Shown: positions 20,943 to 31,187 of the stretch, piece after piece
Layout: every line of letters starts with the position of its first letter
How positions within the stretch are numbered: position 1 is the stretch's first letter
Origin: Colletes latitarsis
Taxonomy: Eukaryota > Arthropoda > Insecta > Hymenoptera > Colletidae
NCBI RefSeq assembly: GCF_051014445.1
Contig: NW_027488378.1
Span: 3,534,001-3,598,000, forward strand
Reading direction: 5' to 3'
DNA: 64,000 nt
The notes under the pieces: model-generated
What the model saw: only the letters and a program-made list of their open reading frames with translations
Databases searched by the model: none
What the model was told of the DNA's origin: nothing
Made by a program: the position numbers and the translations under genes

Positions 20943-23372
20943 ACTTGTTGACCAGAACCTTGGTTTTATCTTGTTTGAATCAGGTAGTAATGTGGTACCA
21001 CACTGAAACAGACAATTAAACTTGTTTTCGATCAATATTTTAGAGGATAATACCGGTTAGGTCTGGGTTAGGTCCGGGTTATGCCCGCATCTGGCTCATG
21101 ATTATGCCCTCTTCGCATACTCGTTGGCCAGATCCTGGGTTTTTAAGGGTTTGAATCACGTTTGAATGTGGTATCACACAGAAACAGTCAATTAAACCTG
21201 GTTTCGATCAATATTTCAGATGATGAAACCGGTTAGGTCTGGGATAGGTCTGGGTTATGCCCGCATCTGGCTCATGATTTTGCCTTTTCCGCATTCTTGT
21301 TTGCCAGATCCGTGGTTTTCTCTAGTTTGAATCACGTAGTAATGTGGTACCACACTGAAACAGACAATTAAACCTGGTTTCGATCAATATTTTAGAGGAT
21401 AACACCGGTTAGTTCTGGGTTAGGTCTGGGTTATGCCCGCATCTGGCTCATGATTTTGCCTACTTCGCAAATTTGTTGGCCAAATCCTGGATCTTTTCGG
21501 GTTTGAATCACGTAGTATTGTGGTACCACACTGAAACAGACAATTAAACCTGGTTTCGATCAATATTTTAGAGGATAACACCGGTTAGGTCTGGGATAGG
21601 TCTGGGTTATGCCCGCATCTGGCTCATGATTTTGCCTTTTCCGCATTCTTGTTGGCCAGATCCTTGGATTTCTCTGGTTTGAATCACGTAGTAATGTGGT
21701 ACCACACTGAAACAGCCAATTAAACCTGGTTTCGAACAATATTTTAGAGGATAACACCGGTTAGTTCTGGGTTAGGTCTGGGTTATGCCCGCATCTGGCT
21801 CATTATTTTGCCTTCTTCGCAAATTTGTTGGCCAGTTCCTGGATCTTTTCGGGTTTGAATCACGTAGTATTGTGGTACCACGCTGAAACAGACAATTAAA
21901 CCTGGTTTCGATCAATATTTTAGAGGATAACACCGGTTAGGTCTGGGTCAGGTCTGGGTTATGCCCGCATCTGGCTCATGATTTTGCCATTTCCGCATAC
22001 TTGTTGGCCAGATCCTTGGTTTTCTCTGGTTTGAATCACGTAGTAATGTGGAACCACACTGGAACAGCCAATTAAGCCTGGATTCGGTAAGTATTTTAGT
22101 CGGTAACACCGGTAAGGTCTGGGTTAGGTCTGGGTTATGCCCGCATCTGGCTCATGATTTTGCCTTTTCCGCATACTTGTAGGCCAGATCCTTGGTTTTC
22201 TCTGGTTTGAATCACGTAGTAATGTGGTACCACACTGTAACAGTCAATGAAACCTGGTTTCGATCAATATTTTAGAGGATAACACCAGTTAGGTCTGGGT
22301 TAGGTCTGGGTTGTGCACGCATCTCGCTCATGATTTTGCCTTCTTCGCATACTTGTTGGCCGGATCCTGGGTATTCTCCTGTTTGAATCACGTAGTAATG
22401 TGGTACCACACCGAAACAGTCAATGAAACCTGGTTTCGATCCACATTTTAGAGGATAACAACGGTTAGGTCTGGGTTATGCCCGCATCTGGCGCATGATT
22501 TTGCCTTCTTCGCATACTTGTTGGCCAGATTCTGGGTTTTTTCGGATTTGAATCACGTAGTAATGTGGTTCCACACTGAAACAGTCCATTAAACTTGGTT
22601 TCGATCAATATTTTAGAGGATAACACCGGTTAGGTCTGGGTTACGTCTGGGTTATACCCGCATCAGGCTCATGAATTTGCCTTGTCCGCATTCTTGTTGG
22701 CCAGATCCTTGGTTTTCTCTGGTTTGAATCACGGAGTAATGGGGTACCACACTGAAACAGTCAATTAAACCTGGTTTCGATCCACATTTTAGAGGATAAC
22801 AACGGTTAGGTCTGGGTTATGCCCGCATCTGGCGCATGATTTTGCCATCTTCGCATACTTGTTGGCCAGATTCTGAGTTTTCTCGGATTTGAATCACGTA
22901 GTCATGTGATACCACACAGTAACAGTCAATTAAACCTGGATTCGGTCAGTATTTTAGTCGGTAACACCGGATAGGTCTGGGTTAGGTCTGGCTTATGCCC
23001 GCATCTGACTCATGATTTTACCTTCTTCGCATTCTTGTTGGCCAGATCCTTGGTTTTCTCTGGTTTGATCACGGAGTAATGGGGTACCATACTGAAACAG
23101 TAAATTAAACCTGGTTTCGATCCACATTTTAGAGGATAACAACGGTTAGGTCTGTGTTATGCCCGCATCTGACTCATGATTTTGCCTACTTCGCATACAT
23201 GTTGGACAGGTCCTGGGTTATTTCGGGTTTGAATCACGTAGTAATGTTGTGCCACACAGTAACAGTCAATTAAAGCTGGATTCGGCCAGTATTTTAGTCG
23301 GTAACACCGGATAGGTCTGGGTTATGTCTGGCTTATGCCCGCATCTGACTCAAGATTTTACCTTCTTCGCAT
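20943..23372 (+). repeat. Higher-order repeat, copy 2 (2430 bp, two monomers shorter)
   Basis: Same unit as 18161-20942 but exactly 352 bp shorter. The joint lies near 22970, where GGTAACACCGGATAGG is followed directly by the ATCTGACTCATG monomer. Loss of exactly two monomers keeps the phase, which points to unequal exchange. Confidence 0.88.
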
Positions 23373-26154
23373 ACTTGTTGACCAGAACCTTGGTTTTATC
23401 TTGTTTGAATCAGGTAGTAATGTGGTACCACACTGAAACAGACAATTAAACTTGTTTTCGATCAATATTTTAGAGGATAATACCGGTTAGGTCTGGGTTA
23501 GGTCCGGGTTATGCCCGCATCTGGCTCATGATTATGCCCTCTTCGCATACTCGTTGGCCAGATCCTGGGTTTTTAAGGGTTTGAATCACGTTTGAATGTG
23601 GTATCACACAGAAACAGTCAATTAAACCTGGTTTCGATCAATATTTCAGATGATGAAACCGGTTAGGTCTGGGATAGGTCTGGGTTATGCCCGCATCTGG
23701 CTCATGATTTTGCCTTTTCCGCATTCTTGTTTGCCAGATCCGTGGTTTTCTCTAGTTTGAATCACGTAGTAATGTGGTACCACACTGAAACAGACAATTA
23801 AACCTGGTTTCGATCAATATTTTAGAGGATAACACCGGTTAGTTCTGGGTTAGGTCTGAGTTATGCCCGCATCTGGCTCATGATTTTGCCTACTTCGCAA
23901 ATTTGTTGGCCAAATCCTGGATCTTTTCGGGTTTGAATCACGTAGTATTGTGGTACCACACTGAAACAGACAATTAAACCTGGTTTCGATCAATATTTTA
24001 GAGGATAACACCGGTTAGGTCTGGGATAGGTCTGGGTTATGCCCGCATCTGGCTCATGATTTTGCCTTTTTCGCATTCTTGTTGGCCAGATCCTTGGATT
24101 TCTCTGGTTTGAATCACGTAGTAATGTGGTACCACACTGAAACAGCCAATTAAACCTGGTTTCGAACAATATTTTAGAGGATAACACCGGTTAGTTCTGG
24201 GTTAGGTCTGGGTTATGCCCGCATCTGGCTCATGATTTTGCCTTCTTCGCAAATTTGTTGGCCAGTTCCTGGATCTTTTCGGGTTTGAATCACGTAGTAT
24301 TGTGGTACCACGCTGAAACAGACAATTAAACCTGGTTTCGATCAATATTTTAGAGGATAACACCGGTTAGGTCTGGGTCAGGTCTGGGTTATGCCCGCAT
24401 CTGGCTCATGATTTTGCCATTTCCGCATACTTGTTGGCCAGATCCTTGGTTTTCTCTGGTTTGAATCACGTAGTAATGTGGAACCACACTGGAACAGCCA
24501 ATTAAGCCTGGATTCGGTAAGTATTTTAGTCGGTAACACCGGTAAGGTCTGGGTTAGGTCTGGGTTATGCCCGCATCTGGCTCATGATTTTGCCTTTTCC
24601 GCATACTTGTAGGCCAGATCCTTGGTTTTCTCTGGTTTGAATCACGTAGTAATGTGGTACCACACTGTAACAGTCAATGAAACCTGGTTTCGATCAATAT
24701 TTTAGAGGATAACACCAGTTAGGTCTGGGTTAGGTCTGGGTTGTGCACGCATCTCGCTCATGATTTTGCCTTCTTCGCATACTTGTTGGCCAGATCCTGG
24801 GTATTCTCCTGTTTGAATCACGTAGTAATGTGGTACCACACCGAAACAGTCAATGAAACCTGGTTTCGATCCACATTTTAGAGGATAACAACGGTTAGGT
24901 CTGGGTTATGCCCGCATCTGGCGCATGATTTTGCCTTCTTCGCATACTTGTTGGCCAGATTCTGGGTTTTTTCGGATTTGAATCACGTAGTAATGTGGTT
25001 CCACACTGAAACAGTCCATTAAACTTGGTTTCGATCAATATTTTAGAGGATAACACCGGTTAGGTCTGGGTTACGTCTGGGTTATACCCGCATCAGGCTC
25101 ATGAATTTGCCTTGTCCGCATTCTTGTTGGCCAGATCCTTGGTTTTCTCTGGTTTGAATCACGGAGTAATGGGGTACCACACTGAAACAGTCAATTAAAC
25201 CTGGTTTCGATCCACATTTTAGAGGATAACAACGGTTAGGTCTGGGTTATGCCCGCATCTGGCGCATGATTTTGCCATCTTCGCATACTTGTTGGCCAGA
25301 TTCTGAGTTTTCTCGGATTTGAATCACGTAGTCATGTGATACCACACAGTAACAGTCAATTAAACCTGGATTCGGTCAGTATTTTAGTCGGTAACACCGG
25401 TTAGGTCTGGGTTAGGTCTGGGTTATGCCCGTGTCTGCCTCATGATTTTGCCTTTTCCGCATTCTTGTTTGCCAGATCCTTCGTTTTCTCTGGTTTGAAT
25501 CACGTAGTAATGGGGTACCACACCGAAACAGACAATTAAACCTGGTTTCGATCAATATTTCACAGGATAACAACAGTTAGGTCTGGGATAGGTCTGGGTT
25601 ATGCCCGCATCTGGCGCATGATTTTGCCTTCTTCGCATACTTGTTGGCCAGATTCTGGGTTTTCTCGGGTTTGAATCACGTAGTAATGTTGTGCCACACA
25701 GTAACGGTCAATTAAAGCTGGATTCGGTCAGTATTTTAGTCGGTAACACCGGATAGGTCTGGGTTAGGTCTGGCTTATGCCCGCATCTGACTCATGATTT
25801 TACCTTCTTCGCATTCTTGTTGGCCAGATCCTTGGTTTTCTCTGGTTTGATCACGGAGTAATGGGGTACCATACTGAAACAGTAAATTAAACCTGGTTTC
25901 GATCCACATTTTAGAGGATAACAACGGTTAGGTCTGTGTTATGCCCGCATCTGGCTCATGATTTTGCCTACTTCGCATACATGTTGGACAGGTCCTGGGT
26001 TATTTCGGGTTTGAATCACGTAGTAATGTTGTGCCACACAGTAACAGTCAATTAAAGCTGGATTCGGCCAGTATTTTAGTCGGTAACACCGGATAGGTCT
26101 GGGTTAGGTCTGGCTTATGCCCGCATCTGGCTCACGATTTTACCTTCTTCGCAT
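23373..26154 (+). repeat. Higher-order repeat, copy 3 (2782 bp)
   Basis: Carries the two-monomer segment again (near 25400-25750), like copy 1. A partial fourth unit starts at 26155 and diverges near 26465. Confidence 0.88.
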
Positions 26155-28027
26155 ACTTGTTGACCAGAACCTTGGTTTTATCTTGTTTGAATCAGGTAGT
26201 AATGTGGTACCACACTGAAACAGACAATTAAACTTGTTTTCGATCAATATTTTAGAGGATAATACCGGTTAGGTCTGGGTTAGGTCCGGGTTATGCCCGC
26301 ATCTGGCTCATGATTATGCCCTCTTCGCATACTCGTTGGCCAGATCCTGGGTTTTTAAGGGTTTGAATCACGTTTGAATGTGGTATCACACAGAAACAGT
26401 CAATTAAACCTGGTTTCGATCAATATTTCAGATGATGAAACCGGTTAGGTCTGGGATAGGTCTGGCTTATGCCCGCATCTGACTCATGATTTTACCTTCT
26501 TCGCATTCTTGTTGGCCAGATCCTTGGTTTTCTCTGGTTTGATCACGGAGTAATGGGGTACCATACTGAAACAGTAAATTAAACCTGGATTCGATCCACA
26601 TTTTAGAGGATAACAACGGTTAGGTCTGTGTTATGCCCGCATCTGGCTCATGATTTTGCCTACTTCGCATACATGTTGGACAGGTCCTGGGTTATTTCGG
26701 GTTTGAATCACGTAGTAATGTGGTACCACACTGAAACAGACTATTAAACTTGTTTTCGATCAATATTTTAGAGGATAAAACCGGTTAGGTCTGGGTTAGG
26801 TCCGGGTTATGCCCGCATCTGGCTCATGATTTTGCCTTCTTCGCATACTCGTTGGCCAGAACCTGGGTTTTTTCGGGTTTGAATCACGTAGTAATGTGGT
26901 ACCACACTGAAACAGTCCATTAAACTTGGTTTCGATGAATATTTTAGAGGATAAAACCGTTTAGGACTGGGTTAGGTCTGGGTTATGCCCGCATCTGGCT
27001 CATGATTTTGCCTACTTCGCATACTTGGACAGGTCCAGTGTTTTTCCGGGTTTGAATCACGTAGTAATGTGGTGCCTGACAGTAACAGTCAATTAAAGCT
27101 GGATTCGGTCAGTATTTTAGTCGGTAACACCGGACAGGTCTGGGTTAGGTCTGGCTTATGCCCGCATCTGGCTCACGATTTTACCTTCTTCGCATACATG
27201 TTGGACAGGTCCTGGGTTTTTTCGGGTTTGAATCACGTAGTAATGTTGTGCCACACAGTAACAGTCAATTAAAGCTGGATTCGGTCAGTATTTTAGTCGG
27301 TAACACCGGATAGGTCTGGGTTAGGTCTGGCTTATGCCCGCATCTGACTCATGATTTTACCTTCTTCGCATTCTTGTTGGGCAGCTCCTTGGTTTTCTCT
27401 GGATTGAATCACGTAGTAATGTGGTACCACACTGAAACAGACAATTAAACCTGGTTTCGATGAATATTTTAGAGGATAAAACCGTTTAGGACTGGGTTAG
27501 GTCCGGGTTATGCCCGCATCTGGCTCATGATTTTGCCTTCTTCGCATACTCGTTGGCCAGAACCTGGGTTTTTTCGGGTTTGAATCACGTAGTAATGTGG
27601 TACCACACTGAAACAGACAATTAAACCTGGTTTCGATCAATATTTTAGAGGATAACACCGGTTAGTTCTGGGTTAGGTCTGGGTTATGCCAGCATCTGGC
27701 TCATGATTTTGCCTTCTTCGCAAATTTGTTGGCCAGATCCTGGATCTTTTCGGGTTTGAATCACGTAGTATTGTGGTACCACACTGAAACAGACAATTAA
27801 ACCTGGTTTCGATCAATATTTTAGAGGATAACACCGGTTAGGTCTGGGTTAGGTCTGGGTTATGCCCGCATCTGGCTCATGATTTTGCCTTCTTCGCAAA
27901 TTTGTTGGCCAGATCCTGGATCTTTTCGGATTTGAATCACGTAGTAATGTGGCACCACTCTGAAACAGTCAATGAAACCTGGTTTCGATCAATATTTTAG
28001 GGGATAACACCGGTTAGGTCTGGGTTA

Positions 28028-28043
28028 GGTCTGGGTTATGCCC
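28028..28043 (+). repeat. Left target-site duplication of element C
   Basis: GGTCTGGGTTATGCCC, matched after the tail at 34572-34587 with one difference (C to T at the 15th base). It is the same satellite site as used by B and D. Confidence 0.85.
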
Positions 28044-28044
28044 C

Positions 28045-28433
28045 GTCAGGGGCTGTGTCCGGCCAGGTGTCCGGCGCAGTACGGGGCGTAGCGACCCCGA
28101 GGTACCTGATGCTAATCACACCGTAAGTCTCCTGTTGGTCGTCGCAACGACCCATTCACAACTCCATTTTTGGTTTTGTGAATGGTACGTGACGGCAGGA
28201 GGACCGGGGGCCTTGGCTTAACCGCCTGGGCTGCGAGGATGGTAACTCTATAAATTACCCTGTAATCCCAAGTTATGGTGCGCGGCGATGGGATGCATGG
28301 TTGGGAGAGAAGGCCCAATCCCTAGCGACCACCTCCGGGAACACCTGCCGAACCCCCGGAGTATCAGGCTTCCCCAGGCAAGGCGGCTCTGCCTGGGGTG
28401 ACCTTCATTCCGACCACACTCGTGGGAACGATT
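28045..28433 (+). promoter_or_regulatory. 5' UTR of element C with terminal pseudoknot and leader hairpin
   Basis: By eye GTCAGG (28045-28050) can pair with CCTGAT (28105-28110), beginning with a G-U pair at the element's first base. GGTGT (28066-28070) can pair with ACACC (28118-28122), and CGGGG/CCCCG (28082-28086 with 28095-28099) forms a hairpin between them, giving a pseudoknot. The layout recalls self-cleaving HDV-like ribozymes of other non-LTR elements, but no P4 stem is visible, so activity is uncertain. Near the end CCCCAGGCA (28372-28380) pairs perfectly with TGCCTGGGG (28390-28398), 35 bases before the ORF1 ATG. Confidence 0.55.
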
Positions 28434-31187
28434 ATGGCATTGATTCAATTTAATAACGACTGGACTGGCAACATTGATAACGGACTGGCACACGTATCGG
28501 CAAACGACAACGGAGTGAATGGACCACTTCCTGGTGGGGACAAACCCGCGGTCAGGAGTGTGGAGGTGGTTAATCCTCCGCTGGGGATCCACCTGGAGGG
28601 TGTGGCTGATATACTCAGTGCCAGCCCCGCCCCTATTGTCAGCCTGGAGCGGCTGAATGTCGCCGAGTGGCGTAAGGCTGGGAGGGAATCACCTCCCCGC
28701 AAAAGGCATGATGCCGTGGAGCAGACGTCTAGCCTCGGGGGGACTTTCGCCCTTCAAGACGACGACTCTCAGAATGGCGACGAGTGGGCTCCTCGTCATT
28801 CCACTGCCGACGACGCTGACAGCGTCGATTCAAGCGAGGAGGGTTTTGGACCCGGCAAGAGAAAGAGGAAGGGCCTCGGGGCGGGAAGACCCAGGGGAAT
28901 CTTCGTGGACCCGCGTAAGCTGGGTCCAGGGATGAAGGCCCTGCCGAAGCAGGCGGACCTCCGCAATATAGCGGAGGTTATGAAGACAGACGAGCTCCTG
29001 GGCCGGCTCAAGGAGCAATTGGAGTCCGTCGTCCGTGTGGCAGACACTGCTAGCCACCTTAAGACGACGGATAACCGTGGGCTCCGTTTGGCTGCACGGG
29101 TGGCGATGGTCAGCGCCGAAGAGCTGCACGGCAGAGCTGACCGCGCCGAGAACCCGAACAGGCCGGCCCGGGAAGTGGTCATTCGCCAGGGCGAGTGGGA
29201 GAGGAGGGCGAAGGCCCTCGTGAAGAGGCTGAAGGTGGCTGATTCCACCGCCACCACCCTGTCCGAAACCGTTAGGGTGAAGGACAGGGAGCTGGAGCAC
29301 CTCAGGCGGGAAGTGGGCCGCCTGAGGTACAAGCAGGAGCAGCGGAGGCTGCTCCGAGAGGGGCAGGAGTTGGCCGGCAAGGCGCCGCCGGACCATGATT
29401 TGCCCTGTGTCCCTCGCCCGCGGCGGAAGGATCTCCTTCCGTCTACGTTTGGGGACACAGGCATGGAGGTCGATACGGCGGTCCCTGGATCGTCGACCGC
29501 AGATGGGACCGCCTCACCTGAGAAGGAGAACCCCGCGTCCGGAAGCCCTTTAATGGTCGTTATGACCGAGATAGTCAAAAGGGTTTCCGAGATGGCGGGG
29601 CACATGTCGGCCGTCGACAATCGGGTAAAGGCCCGTCTGGAAGCAGTCTGGCGGGCAGTATCCCGCCCGCCGCTGGGAAGGAGTGCATTGGCCCCAACTT
29701 CATCAGCGGAGGTGCCCCCGGCTCGACAGAGCTCGTCCAAGGGAGCTAAGTCGGCGGGGATGGTTACCCCGAAAGAGAAGGCGAAGGTGGCGACGGCGAC
29801 AATACCTAGGGGCGCGTCTGCCTCTATGAAGGCGCTTGCCGCGCCACCGAAACCATCCCCGGGGAATAGGGGAGCTAGCAATGCTCAACATGGCGCATCA
29901 GCAAAGGTTGTGACGAAGCCCCACGCCCCGATTCCCAAGGCGCCAAAGAAGGACGCCATGGCAAAGCCCACCCCTGCTTCCACCAGCGAGGGGCAGGGTT
30001 CTTGGGCTGAGGTGGTTAGGCGTGGCAGGAAGAAGGGGTGTGGAAAGGGGGCGTCTGCTGTCGCACCCACCACCAAGGCAGGTAAGACCTCTGCAGCCAA
30101 TACTGCGGCTGGCAGCAGGATGAAAGACGGTGCCCAGACTGCGGCAGTCAAATTGCCGAGGTTGCCTAAAAAGGCAGCAGTCTCGGTGACCGCCGCCGTT
30201 GGACGCGAAGGAGAACTGGGCCCCCTCCTTAACAGGGTGATGCCGGGTATCTGTAAGGATCTCGGGATCACCGGGATGCAGCCCACAAGGGCGGTCACCG
30301 GGGCGCTACTGTTAGCGATCCCCGGTGAGAAAGGGAAGGAGAAGGCGACCGCTCTGCGGGCTCGACTTGAGGGGGCGCTCCAGGAGGAGGGTGTTCGGGT
30401 GGCTTGCCCCGAAAAACGGGCCGAGTTACGGGTGTCCGGCCTGTCGGAGGCAGCCACCCAGGACGCGGTTAGGGAGGACCTTGCCACCGCCGGGGGTTGC
30501 GGCGCAGCGGAGGTCAACGTTGGTGACCTCCGCCGGGACAACTCGGGCATGTTTACTGCCTGGGCCCGCTGTCCCCTTCGCGCCGCAACCAAGCTCGCGA
30601 AGTCCGGCCGACTTACGGTCGGCTTCTTCGAGGCCCGGCTAGCGGTGCTCGCCGCGAGGCCGCTGCAGTGCCACCGCTGTTTGGAGTTCGGCCATGTCCG
30701 GCAGCGGTGCACCAGCACTGTTGATCGCAGCGGCCTCTGCTACCGCTGTGGAGGGGCCTCCCACACCGCAAGGGAGTGTACGGCCGCTCCTAAATGCCCC
30801 CTTTGTGTGGGCTTGGGGCGGCCAGCGGATCACCGCATCGGTGGGGCGGCGTGCCGTCCCCCCAAGCGGAAGGGGAAGAAGGCGAAAGGGGCGGGTGTGC
30901 CCCCATCCACGGTGCCGGCTGGTGTTGAGCCGGCACCGCTGCCCGTCGCGACGGAGGTCCAGGGGGCGACTTGTTCCCAGCCGTCCCCAGCTGTGGTGTC
31001 GGGAGTTTCTCCCGCCCCAGCATCTGTCGCGGCCGCGGTGAAAGTGGTGGGGTGTGCATCCGCACCCCCGCCGGTGGCGGAGATGATGGAGGTGGACGTG
31101 GACCCTCCGGCAGTGGAACATTGGGATGGCAGTGATCGCCGAGCCCTATCGTGCCCCCAAACACCCATCTTGGGTGGGGGACCTTAA
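28434..31187 (+). CDS. Element C ORF1, gag-like protein with altered C-terminus
   Basis: The ATG at 28434 is preferred over the in-frame 28398 because B and D start at the same TTATGG context; this gives 917 residues. A likely coiled coil spans about residues 245-320 (EWERRAKALVKRLK, VKDRELEHLRREVGRL). The block RAELRVSGLSEAAT..ARCPLRAA..ARPLQC leads into three zinc knuckles at about 746-808: CHRCLEFGHVRQRC, CYRCGGASHTAREC and CPLCVGLGRPADHRIGGAAC. The RNA-binding role is inferred from the family. The frame is open, but the end (VEHWDGSDRRALSC onward) reads into ORF2 sequence, because a deletion removed the normal ORF1 stop and the first part of ORF2. The last ~20 residues are therefore not native. 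Confidence 0.8.
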   Translation: MALIQFNNDWTGNIDNGLAHVSANDNGVNGPLPGGDKPAVRSVEVVNPPLGIHLEGVADILSASPAPIVSLERLNVAEWRKAGRESPPRKRHDAVEQTSSLGGTFALQDDDSQNGDEWAPRHSTADDADSVDSSEEGFGPGKRKRKGLGAGRPRGIFVDPRKLGPGMKALPKQADLRNIAEVMKTDELLGRLKEQLESVVRVADTASHLKTTDNRGLRLAARVAMVSAEELHGRADRAENPNRPAREVVIRQGEWERRAKALVKRLKVADSTATTLSETVRVKDRELEHLRREVGRLRYKQEQRRLLREGQELAGKAPPDHDLPCVPRPRRKDLLPSTFGDTGMEVDTAVPGSSTADGTASPEKENPASGSPLMVVMTEIVKRVSEMAGHMSAVDNRVKARLEAVWRAVSRPPLGRSALAPTSSAEVPPARQSSSKGAKSAGMVTPKEKAKVATATIPRGASASMKALAAPPKPSPGNRGASNAQHGASAKVVTKPHAPIPKAPKKDAMAKPTPASTSEGQGSWAEVVRRGRKKGCGKGASAVAPTTKAGKTSAANTAAGSRMKDGAQTAAVKLPRLPKKAAVSVTAAVGREGELGPLLNRVMPGICKDLGITGMQPTRAVTGALLLAIPGEKGKEKATALRARLEGALQEEGVRVACPEKRAELRVSGLSEAATQDAVREDLATAGGCGAAEVNVGDLRRDNSGMFTAWARCPLRAATKLAKSGRLTVGFFEARLAVLAARPLQCHRCLEFGHVRQRCTSTVDRSGLCYRCGGASHTARECTAAPKCPLCVGLGRPADHRIGGAACRPPKRKGKKAKGAGVPPSTVPAGVEPAPLPVATEVQGATCSQPSPAVVSGVSPAPASVAAAVKVVGCASAPPPVAEMMEVDVDPPAVEHWDGSDRRALSCPQTPILGGGP

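Larger units (their letters stand above)
16019..28027 (+). repeat. Satellite array 2, ~176-bp monomers with higher-order structure
   Basis: About 68 monomers in the same orientation as array 1. The first part (16.0-18.1 kb) shows dimers at 352-bp spacing, seen in near-identical stretches starting at 16842, 17194 and 17546. From 18161 to about 26450 a higher-order unit is repeated three times and begins a fourth. The last 1.5 kb is a mixture of variants also seen in array 1. Monomers with a single GGTCTGGGTTA are 11 bp shorter. No gene, RNA gene or other transposon is seen. Confidence 0.95.
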
